The position numbers and the translations under genes were made by a program. From Diphasiastrum complanatum (lineage: Eukaryota; Streptophyta; Lycopodiopsida; Lycopodiales; Lycopodiaceae): a stretch of DNA of 64,000 nucleotides. The notes below the pieces were generated by a model. It had not been told where the DNA came from. It saw only the letters and a program-made list of their open reading frames with translations, and ran no database searches. Shown here in pieces: positions 50,985 to 61,200 of the stretch. Within the stretch, counting starts at the first letter, position 1. Each line of letters opens with the position of its first letter. Location of the stretch: positions 15,130,928 through 15,194,927 of the forward strand of contig CM055094.1 in assembly GCA_029204225.1 (NCBI GenBank), given 5' to 3'.

Positions 50985-51026
<42 letters not shown>
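50919..51026. repeat. CT microsatellite block
   Basis: Two CT runs separated by GC-richer ATCTCTCCGCTCTGC and CCGCGGACCG stretches. Confidence 0.92.
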
Positions 51027-51027
<1 letters not shown>

Positions 51028-51140
51028 CACGGATTTTAATTAAAAAAGATGAAAAAAACGACTTTGGGCCCTATATTATATGGCCCAAACCGGCCCAAAA
51101 ATCAGCTGAATGACAATTACGTATCTATAAGACTATACAT

Positions 51141-51537
51141 AGCACGACTGTTTGAATGGTTTATGCTAACGTAAAGCACTATCAAAAAAATTTGTGTGTG
51201 CTTAAAAGAATTGTTATAAGGCATAATTTGACAGTTGTACTACCAAAACTTGGCATTAAATGCCTGACACATCAGAGGAACCTTACATTTGTGTAAGGTC
51301 CCTCCTCAGACACTATTTTACCGCACAGGTAAATAGAAAAAAAATTTACCAACTGTAAAAAATTTTACCTTACATTTTTGACCAGTTGTAATTACCTAAC
51401 AAAAATTTTACCACAGTGAAAACTTCTTACCTCTCAAATTTTTTTACGACCTGTAAAAACTTCAATACAAATTGCTACTTCCTATGTTGAGTGCAATGTT
51501 CTGCTATAGGAAAGCTAAACAAGTACATAAAAAAGTA
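51141..51537. other. No gene seen
   Basis: AT-rich. CCTTACATTTGTGTAAGG (51281-51298) is a small hairpin, and TTTTACC/GGTAAA motifs are repeated at 51320-51425. Confidence 0.45.
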
Positions 51538-51650
51538 AACTGAAATTCTGAAAAACAGCCAACTGAAATTCTGAAAAACAGCAAATTGAAATTCAGAAAA
51601 CAGCCAACTGAAGAACAGAAGTACAAAAAACAGCAAACTGATATTTTGAT
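51538..51650. repeat. 23-bp minisatellite (AACTGAAATTCTGAAAAACAG)
   Basis: Four to five imperfect units starting at 51538, 51561 and 51584, then decaying. It lies just downstream (3') of the recombinase-like gene. Confidence 0.9.
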
Positions 51651-51792
51651 TCAAGTATGTTACCAAAATGTCCCTGTCCAAAAATCTCTATCAAGTTTAA
51701 CAAAAACTAAACTGTCAATTACACCACTATCAATGTTCTTACTCTCTTCAAACTAAAATCTATCTATTCCTTAGAGACTAAAGCTTTCAATT

Positions 51793-53791
51793 TCAACAAC
51801 AAATCTGCAGTAGCAACGGAATCAGATTGTGAAACTGATGACCAACATGGATAGAAGTTGATGTATCAATAGCAGGAAAGATAGAATCCAGTTTATCTTT
51901 GTACTTTTTCATTTCCTCTTCTATAGCAATTTGCCCTTCCTACAGCAGGACCATGACAGACTTCTTTGACTTCGTTCTTGCAATCATTATCAATAGCCAT
52001 GATAGAAATTGAATGAATTTCAGCCTTTTTAACTTCAAGGTACTTCTCTCGTTCCTGCTCTAATGCATCCTCAAATTGCAAAGCCTTCCCATTCTTTGTC
52101 TCTCCTGATATTATACGTTGCATAGCTCGATCACGTATCATTTTCTCACTACAATTGTACCTTCATAAAACAAAATATTAACATTAAAAACACAACCACA
52201 TATAATAACATGCAAAAACACTAGACAGATCAAATAAAGCACAAAAACATTGATCCAACAAAGAATTAACAGCGTTACAAAGACATTCATACTTCCCATA
52301 AGACTTTGCGTTACGATGACCGGACAATTCCATTCCATACTCCACTGGCACGGAGGCTTCTTCCATCCTAGTAATCCCAACCCCCGTACCTGTTTTATTA
52401 CTAATTATCTTATTTTTCAGGTCAAGGTCACTAGTAAGCCTCAATGTCAAATTCCTCAACATATTCCTCCCAACTGGACATTTCAAAAACCAAACAGGAT
52501 CAGAAGATTTCCATTTGTTGCGAGGCGTAAAAAATAAGGGATGTGGCCTAGATTTCTCATCAGACCATTGAGGACGATGATTGATAAGAACATCATAAGT
52601 ATCCAAGACATCCTTGATACCACAATCAACTACAGGCCGGTGATAATCAGGACCACATCGAGAAACATCAAAACGCCAATTCTTTGAAATGCCCTGACTA
52701 AACCTGTTTCAAAAAAATGTCAAAATGCCAAAAAAATTAACCTGTCACACACATGACAATCTCTAAAACCTAGCAAATAAACAATACATATACAGAAATT
52801 ACCCTAGAACAGTACGACCATCTGCATCAGACTATAGACTGAAATCGGTATCGTCAAGCCTGCGGAGCTCAGAGGCACCTCGAATGAAGAAATTACGAGT
52901 ACAAAAATAACCAAACCTAAGGTTCACACCAGAAGTACTGGTAGGTTGACATATATCTTGTGAAAGCATCTTACTTTCCTCATTGATTGTCAACACAGAA
53001 CTTTTTTTCACACTCTTTCCCAAGCCAGCAACAGATGAACGAATAACAGCTTCATCACCAGCAACCTTGACACAGTTATATCGACTGTCAATAAGAATGT
53101 TAAAAGGAACAGCAGGAATCCCAGTTTCAAGTACACGTTGTGTTTGACGAGAACGTATCAATCTGCCAATGGCTCTTAATAAGCCTTGAATACTGCAATA
53201 GAATTGTAAACAATTCAAAAAATCACACGTCACGCAACCATAACAATAATAACAAGCAAAATATGATCATTAAAAAAAAAACAAGCTAGTGCGACCTTCC
53301 AGGAGGGTACATTTGTCCATCTTTTTTAGTAACCTGCAATATAAACAAAGCCAACATATCGACAAATCCTTTAACATCCTCATGTTCATAAAGGTCTTCA
53401 ATGCTTTCAGCAATATCATAGCCTCAAAACGCCTCCATTCATCAAAAGTATTACGGGCCCACATCTCACAATGCTTACTATTATGCCGACCACCACTATT
53501 CACATTATTAAGCTCAACTGGATCTACATCTCTGAAACGAGAAATTGCACATCCTTCAACAACAAAATCCCTATTCTCATTATCAAAATGCACATTCTCA
53601 GAATCACCAGCAGAACAAAATGAAGTAAAAACATTCATAGTATTTGCTTCAATGGATTGAGAACCCCCACAAACATCGTGCATCTCAGGAGCAACATCTT
53701 CCAATTCATTTTTAACTTCAGGTAAATGAAGATCAAAAGAAGGACAATCAATGTCTAGGACCTCAATATCAACATCCACCATGTTTGCCAT
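51793..53791 (-). pseudogene. Crypton/DUF3504-type tyrosine recombinase gene, four exons, decayed
   Basis: Exons joined by eye are 53791-53296, 53192-52803, 52703-52293 and 52160-51793, all GT..AG with consistent phase. The introns are short (103, 99 and 132 bp). Exon 1 has an acidic N-terminus, then HCEMWARNTFDEWRRF and, one frame over, DMLALFILQVTKKDGQMYPP. Exon 2 gives GLLRAIGRLIRSRQ, AGLGKSVKKSSVLT and LRFGYFCTRNFFIRGASELR, which holds the first catalytic Arg. Exon 3 gives HPLFFTPRNKWK, DPVWFLKCPVGRNMLRNL and GITRMEEASVPVEYGM...LSGHRNAKSYGKY. This order is that of the DUF3504 domain of ZMYM-like and Crypton proteins (tyrosine site-specific recombinases). The His of GHR is kept and a Tyr stands at His+9. 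HxxR reads NKTGTG, so His is Lys and Arg is Thr. Frameshifts near 53425 and 51975 and stops near 52833 and 51947 indicate loss of function. The tail is a coiled coil (AIEEEMKKYKDKLDSIFP). Confidence 0.75.
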
Positions 53792-54148
53792 AGTCAACTA
53801 GCAGAACTTCAGAACAGAAATGTACACTAAAAACGCGTGACCGAAGCGATGCTTCCGTTGTTTAGGTATTCCAGTACGCCTGACAATCGAATTGTTAACG
53901 TTAGCTTGATGACCAGACAACTTAGCATAAGTTTAAGTTCGTCCATATGCTGCTTTCCTGTGACGCAGTAAAATCTGCACAAGTTAAACACAACATGATT
54001 ATTGAACATGTAGTTGGAGCAACTGGCAGCATATCGAATATTGTGGCATCTGCGACTAGCATTAAGCCGCACTTTGATTATCCTTAAAAATTTAAGTATG
54101 CTGCTTTTATGGTGTGATTCTAGATCTCTCTCAATATCCCGATAACAG
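53792..54148. other. Upstream region of the recombinase-like gene
   Basis: Non-coding sequence between two divergent frames. No TATA box is obvious, and no terminal repeats were found that would mark a transposon end. Confidence 0.4.
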
Positions 54149-54451
54149 GTGTTTCGAGATGAATATTGGAAGAAGCAACTCTCTTTTGTGGACAATCTTG
54201 CAGAAGAACTCATTAATTCTTTTCTACAAAATTGTCTGCTGAAGATCGAGGAAAATCTATTTAGGAAGTCTCCAGGATTGGAAGTAATCCGCGCAGATTT
54301 AACCTGTCCAAACAGTTTCGTATACTATGCTTTATCAAAGGTGGTGCTAAATGCTTACAGTCGTATGCTAGCTCAGGATCTTTCAAAAAGAACAAAAGAC
54401 CAGAAGTTCTATGTGAACTGCATATGCCTGGCCCTACTTGTACTGAAATGA
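54149..54451 (+). CDS. Hypothetical 100-codon frame, origin unknown
   Basis: The frame reads EYWKKQLSFVDNLAEELINS, FLQNCLLKIEENLFRKSPGL and SKVVLNAYSRMLAQDLSKRT, with amphipathic, protein-like composition. It could be an exon, since a possible acceptor GATAACAG lies at 54141-54148. I do not recognise the family. It is not in the right frame or position to join the PDCD2 gene, whose own start is at 55285. A decayed host or transposon exon is equally possible. Confidence 0.3.
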   Translation: MFRDEYWKKQLSFVDNLAEELINSFLQNCLLKIEENLFRKSPGLEVIRADLTCPNSFVYYALSKVVLNAYSRMLAQDLSKRTKDQKFYVNCICLALLVLK

Positions 54452-54489
54452 CACTGAACTCTGGTCATACTCCTGAAGAAGGCGATGAT

Positions 54490-54690
54490 ACCCTACAGAA
54501 ACGTTGCCCCCCTCCATCGCCCTACAGAAACTACGCCCCTCCATCGCCCTACGACTAGCTGAAACTGGCGCCACTCCATCGCGACTCCATCGCCCTGCAG
54601 CGCAGCTCCATCATGACTCCATCGAACACTCCATTGCGACTCCATCGCCCTGCAACGCAGCTCCATCGCGACTCTATCGAACCTACAGTA
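54490..54690. repeat. CTCCATCG repeat, second array
   Basis: About ten copies or one-base variants of (A/C)CTCCATCG in 200 bp, mixed with CCCTACAGAAAC and CCCTGCA(G/A)CGCAG. The shared core with 44626-44760 points to a common repeat. It lies about 600 bp upstream of the PDCD2 start. Confidence 0.75.
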
Positions 54691-54815
54691 AAAACTGTAC
54701 CAGTAAAAAAGAAGAGTCTAGAAGTTTCACACGTCTAGAAACTTCTAGTAGTTACGACGGGGAAGGCTCCAATCCTCAGGCCTTCCCCAATTCAAGGCCC
54801 TGGGCCCTCGGGCTG

Positions 54816-55031
54816 CGTTCGAAAAATATAGAAAAGAAAAACGTCCAAATTAAAACGTAGGCTTGGTGTCTGTGTCCTCGGCCTTCCCCAATGACACGAG
54901 GCATTTGCTAGAAATGGCAACCCCTTTGCACCTTCCCACACTAAAGTGCCATGGGATGCATTGCAACCTAAAAGTTGGGCTCAAGCCTACGTTTTAATTT
55001 GGACGTTTTTCTTTTCTATATTTTTCGAACG
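54816..55031. repeat. Perfect 50-bp inverted repeat around a 116-bp loop, at the PDCD2 promoter
   Basis: The arm 54816-54865 (starting CGTTCGAAAAATATAGAAAA) is the exact reverse complement of 54982-55031 (ending TATATTTTTCGAACG). The match stops sharply at both ends. The 216-bp unit could form a long hairpin in RNA or be a young foldback/MITE-like insertion. The flanks (GGGCTG and GTTGCG) show no target duplication. The right arm ends about 30 bp before the CT-rich leader of the PDCD2 gene and contains a TATATTTT stretch that could act as its TATA region. Confidence 0.95.
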
Positions 55032-55284
55032 GTTGCGTCTCTCGAGCTTTTGTCCACCATTTCTCTCTCTCTCTCTCTCGCTCGCTCGCTGTCTCCTCCG
55101 ATCCATCCATCTCTTCTCCTTCGCACCATCTTCTCTCCATTTTAGCTGCAAATCCTTCCGCCGCTGCCTCTGTTTGCTCTTCCTCTTGCTGCTGCTGCTG
55201 CTCACTTTCAACCTCTCTGACGCTCTGTATCCACTAAGCCCACCTGATTCCCCAGCCTTTCTTCGTAGGTCGGGCAGCAGAAGA
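55032..55284 (+). promoter_or_regulatory. Probable core promoter and 5' leader of the PDCD2-family gene
   Basis: It contains a CT-rich tract (55061-55092), common in plant 5' leaders, then CTG/CTC repeats. An upstream ATG at 54946 opens a 140-codon frame that overlaps the start; it is mostly Ser/Leu/Phe and probably spurious. The transcription start is not determined. Confidence 0.4.
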
Positions 55285-58200
55285 ATGGGAAAGCCGTTGC
55301 CGTTAGATCTGGCTTCTGTCGAGGAGGTAACTTGCTTTGACACTCTTTGTGAACTATATTCCAAATGACTGAAATCTTAAGGATTTGATTAGATCAGTAG
55401 GTTATGTATGGCCATGATGCAATTACTTTTGAGCTTTTAGGTTTTGATGAAGCGTGACTGCACCATATTGCCTTTTAAGTTTTGAGCATTGGAAACCTCT
55501 TTGTAAGCTGCGTGTTTACTTGTTCGGGCTTACTGATAGGATACTAGGAGGGCTTGCAAGTTGTTATAGCCATCTGCCAAATTTGAACAGTTTCATATCA
55601 TGGATCTTTACTCACTTGATAATGAAAGTAAAGTTAGGTTATTCTATTTATCATTGAAAATAAGATTGGATCCATTCGATTTATGGCCTATAAGTTATCC
55701 CGGTTTCTTACGGCGAATTCGATCTCAAGATCTCCTAGTCAGAGGTGCTGAAGAGTCTGTCCTTCTGCTGATCATTGTCTTCTATTGGAACATCAGCAAT
55801 GATAGTGGGTAGTTCTATGGCACTACAGCGTTGGGTAGTCCTGCCACACCAGGTTATTTTCTAAAACAAGCTCCTTTAATCTTGTCCAATCCCATTTGCG
55901 ATATATTATTTCAGGCTTGTTTATTTCACCTTTAAGGTGCCTTGTTCGGTGCAGAGGGCTGCATTTTGATAATTACGATACGGCATACATTTTAGTTTAA
56001 TAGCTCTTCTTAGGCGAGATTCTCCCTACTATTACATTCCGGTTCACTTATTTCTTCTATTATTGAAGCAGGTACATTGGGTTAAACGAAGAATGATATT
56101 CTTATGGCCCAATTTTTTTCAAAAGCTCCTGATTCTAGGGCTGGTGCTTGCATATTTGTACACTCTAGTACCTTATTTCTAATGATTTTTTGACATTTAA
56201 CAATATGTAAGCTACTTAAGCAATGGAACTCATAAATACTGTGGCTATTGTGAGGGTCTCACATCTTTAATTCAGTTATGCAAATATTTGAACTTGGACA
56301 ATCGTTTTATATTTTTAACTCTATTCAATTTGAATATTTGCTGCTAACCTGCAGCACTTCTCCAATGACACACAGGATGAGGAGGATGTGGTGTTGGGAA
56401 TGCCAGGACCATGGGCAGAGGACAATCAAGAAAGCAGTGATCATTACACCACCAAAGTTGGAGGGTTACCTGTAAAGTTTAGCCCTCTTCTTGTTTCTAG
56501 ACTGTTATAAGATGCTTATCTTCTCAAACTATGGCTAGTTCTTCTGATATGATTCATTAAGCTGTGGGGGGCTATTCCTCTTCCCTCTACTATTTCATGA
56601 GACCTAATTGAACTAAGATGGTCTCAGGACTGGCCTATGCCATCTGAAGTTATAGCTGAGGATTATTTGAAATGTAATGTGTGTGGGGGCGACCTCGGAC
56701 TTGTTGCACAGGTTAGATTCATGTATACTTATCCTCCATTCAGCTTGTTGCAATTTTGTTCATTTTTAGCCATAGTTTAGAATATGAGCATTATAAGTTG
56801 TGCTTCATTTAAGCATGACAGGTCTAATTGTTTTTGCTGTGTAACTTCCGTGCTTGGCACTGAAAGCATCTTTGTGTGGCTAGTCCAGGTTTATGCGCCT
56901 TTGACAATCAACGGAAGAAAGATTGATCAGCGCGTGTTGTATATATTTGGGTGTCCTAGTGCTGCTTGCGGAATCAGTCCTCTCAGGTTGTCTCGATACT
57001 TGCACCAGTCATGCCTCTGTCATCTGTGACAACTTACAGTCTAGCTTCTCACCAAGTCTCATCATTCCCTCAAGGTCCTTCCTGTCCATGTCCTTCTGAC
57101 TACAGTTCTTTTCAGTGTGTATTTGTGATTTTATGTGTACATGCATGTTGTCACCTATGAGATATTTTTACTTGTTACCTATATTTGCTAACAAATTTTA
57201 GATTTCTCTATTCAGTTGGCGTACGTTAAGGGTTCAAAGTTGCAATGACACTGCTTCTAGTTCATCTAGAGCTGATTCAACTGATCAGTCAGAAGGAGAA
57301 TCTTCATCGACAAGAGAAGAACAGCAAAAGCAGGCCACTGATTGGTGGGAGGATGACTCATCTTGGGGCCCAGCTGCACAAGTCAATGCTGGTGATGATG
57401 TTGGGAGTTTAGGTATGCAGGAACTTGAAGCAGCTCTGCTTGAGGCTGGATATGCAGCTTCTGTTCGAACACAAACTGAAAGCAGTTCTCAACAGGAAAT
57501 TACAGTTTTGCATGAGGATGCAAGTTCTAGTGGAGAGCCAAATAGTCCTGATTTGCCTGGTATCGTTATTTTCTGCTTCCAAAAGCCTGGATAGGAACCT
57601 TATTCATGATGTATTAAAGAGCGTGCTGTAGCTCTGATGCAGCGTCAATCCCTATTGTTTTTAATGAGAACCTTTAAGAGATGAGTAGATGTTTCTTTGG
57701 GGTGCTTTTTGTTATTATTTATTTTTTCTTTTGCTGTTTTTCATATGGAATCCGAGGACTTAAATGCTACTTGATGCTTTAGCTGACCATCTCTTAGCAA
57801 TGTCTTATTGTGTGTAGTGCTCCCATGTTTTTACATCTATTCCCAGAATGAGTCACATCCCTGTCGAGGCAGCAGGGCCGTTTCAGCCTTGCAGACATCT
57901 GAACGTTTAGAAGAGAATGGCGTCGCCGTTAATACTACGGAAGATGGACAAGATGAGGCATGGGAAGGAGAAGAATACGAGCATGATCAAGCTTTGTCAG
58001 CAGATCGAACTTACCTGAAGTTCAAGAAAAGACTGGATTGCTATCCTGAGCAATGTTTCAGGTAAAGTTTCTTTTTCTCCTTTTCGTACTACAAACTTTG
58101 GCTTAGAGTTCAAGAGCTAACACACTATTTTTATGTTGTGTGGATTTTTATCCTTGCTGATTGTGGAATGAAAAGATGAAATAGCCTGAGAATTTTGAGA

Positions 58201-61200
58201 CACGTCACCAGTCTTAGTGAGATAATTTCGCTTGAATCTAGCAAGCTAGAAGGGATAAGTTACAGCATGTTGAAATTAAGGAGGCAGAACATAGGGATCT
58301 GTGGGCAGTGGAGAGGAATCATGGAGATGAAACTAGGCCCTTTACAGAAAATGAAGCTAAAAAGTTTGATAGAAGTAAACAGGCACTTATGAAGTGAATT
58401 TATTATTACTCACATCATAGACCAAAGAAGGACATACTCAATTCAATGTTTGGAACTAGTAACTAGTAACGTCTCTTGTGTACGAGAAGATAAATTGTAT
58501 ATGATAATGACGTGGTTTGTGCATGTGACTACTACTCTTGGGCTCTGATGTTTGGGCCATGGCATAGTTGCAAACATTGGCAAATTACAAACACAAAGGT
58601 CTTTGAACGTTTGTAATGTTTGTATCAACTTGCCAACCAAAAAAATGATGACCCAAAGAAACGTGGTAAATCTTCTTGCCAATTTGATGCCTAAAGTCTA
58701 TACAGCTCTGAAAAATCTCAGTTTACACCTCTATTCAAGCTGCCTGAAACATATCAAATTTGAAACATGTCAGTGTTTGCTGGTAAGCTTGTAGACATGA
58801 TTCTATGAGTGACTCAATTGTCAATCATATCACTTGTATTGCTGAACAAAATCAAAGATTAGCAAATGTCACAATACATTTATGAGTTGGTAGTTAGTGC
58901 CATGTGAAAATGGAACTCAGGGCGCAAAATAGATTTTGGGAGAAATAATGGGGTCCAACCCCACTTGAAGAGAGAAAAGTTTAAGAAGAATGCACATTTT
59001 AAAAAAAATGTTTTAAAACATTCCTGAGCATACAAATGAATATTTTTTGCAACTGTGGTCCACACCATGCATTATTTCGTTGATGGTCTGAGATTTTGTG
59101 GATGGACTCAGGTTGAAGATTGCACATCTCCTTTGTTATGTTGGGTACTATCCTAGATGTGAGATTGATTGCCCGCGATTGGGCGGATTAATGTCTCGTA
59201 AGAAGGTTAGTAGGCCTATCTCGACTCATAAATTAGTTATGGCTATGAGGGGTTGGGGCCCTCATGGTATTAAAGTCATAATTAGTGGTTTAGAGTCCTA
59301 AAACTCATGATGGTGGAACTAGCAGTAACTCATAGGGGAGTGGCTGATGTAGCCCGGTTAGGCTGTTGATGTTTCTCAGTGAGGTGTCATAGTTCACTCC
59401 TAGTTGAGGTGGAGGCTTGGACGGTATAAGTATACCCATAGGCCTTCTTGATTTTGTGTATGGTAGCTACATGTTGTTGGTGTGACATCTCTTGTATTAA
59501 GTCCTTGTTTGGTTCATAGCTGGCTGGATCTGTTTGATCTAGGTTGGTTGGGTAGGTTTGATCCACCATCCGTTCTCTTTGTTTCTCTTGATTCATCATC
59601 CTAGTCTTGGATCCTTGGAGGAGGTCTTGAACTCAACACTGGGTTCGCTCCATGTGGCCATCTGACTGAGGGTGATCTCTACTGTTCATGGCTAATTTTG
59701 TCTCCAACAAGTCAACAACAACACGCCAAAAGTTACAGTAAACTTGGAGTCTTAATCACTCACAATAACTCATGGCAATCCAAATACCCGAATAAGCTAT
59801 ATCCTTATGCAATCAAGAAGGTCACTCATGATTGTGAACGACAATGCATAGCACATACATGATAAGGCATCCCCCACTTTATTGTTGCTACCAGTTCATT
59901 TGAGATTTCTCAAATTTTCTGCCCAAAAGGCCATAGGTTGACCATCTTGGCTCAACAAAACCCTTGTGGCCATGCTACTTGCATTCATTTTTAAGATAAA
60001 TTGTGGACTTGGATCAAACATAAGCTTTCTTGCTCACAGCCTCCCCATCTATTTTTCAGCAGTCCATTCTTACATTTTCCTTTTGTGACATTCGTCAAAG
60101 GTGTTGCAATATGTGAATAATCCTTGAGGAATGGACTATGCCAAGCAGCCAATCCAATAAATGCCTTCACATTTCTAATAGTCAAGGTGTATCTCAATCA
60201 AGAATAACCTGCACCCTTTGTGGATACAAGTACTTGATCCTTAGAAGATCAAATTTTCAAGGTACTCTCCGGCATAAGGAATCCACATATTGATCCCATA
60301 GCATATAGTTTGTGATTCCGTAAGACTTGCAGCAACGTTCTCAAATACGAAGGGTGCTCACCCTACATCTTACTAAAATTAAGGATATCATCCAAATATA
60401 TGATCACACATGTCCTAAGGTATGGTTGAGAGATATCTTTTATCATTTGTTGAAAAGTTGGTGGCATATTTGTCAACACAATTGGCAGCACTCTAAATTC
60501 ATGGGGTCCATGCCGAAGATTGTCTTAAGACATCCTCCTCCTTGATCTGAATCTGATGATACCCACTTCTCATATCTCTCTTTGAAAAACAATGCCTCAG
60601 CACATTGATGAAGTCATCAATCTTAGGAATAGCATAAGAATCTCTTATAGTGAATCATAGTTGCAGGCTTGCAGCATAGAACCAAATCGTGGTTCGAACC
60701 GCGATTTACGGTTCTGATTAGGGTTTAGAGAATCGTTTTTTTTTCTTTTTAGCCTATGGTTGATGTTTTAGCTGCCAACTTCAGGTTGACATTCAAGCAG
60801 TGTTGCTGTATGAGAGTTTTCCAATGAAGAACAAGCTCTTAATGTTCACAAAATGTCCAAAGAGCTTCATAGCTGAATGGTTTTCTTTGTAAGCTCAGTA
60901 TTTGGGAGCTAAAACAGCTTACAGTTGCGATTCACACTAGCTAAATTGTGAACTTTAAAATTAAATTTAAAATTTGCAAAGTTCAAAGCTCAAAGGAGTC
61001 AACGACATTTGAAATTTCCCATAAATCAGAGATAAAACATTCCCACATAATAACATATGACCTCAATATAAATTGAGCAATGAGCCATACCCATGACTAC
61101 AAAGTCCAAATCCGAAAAGTACATGTATGAACTGCTACTGGTATGGAGTCTAGACTCTAGAGTCCATACACTGCTCAGAATCCAGATTGACAATAATAAA

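Noticed and set aside
54946-55368. 140-codon frame across the PDCD2 start as the real gene
   Set aside because: It is mostly translated CT-rich leader, and the [14 protein letters not shown] frame has conserved sequence and consistent splicing.
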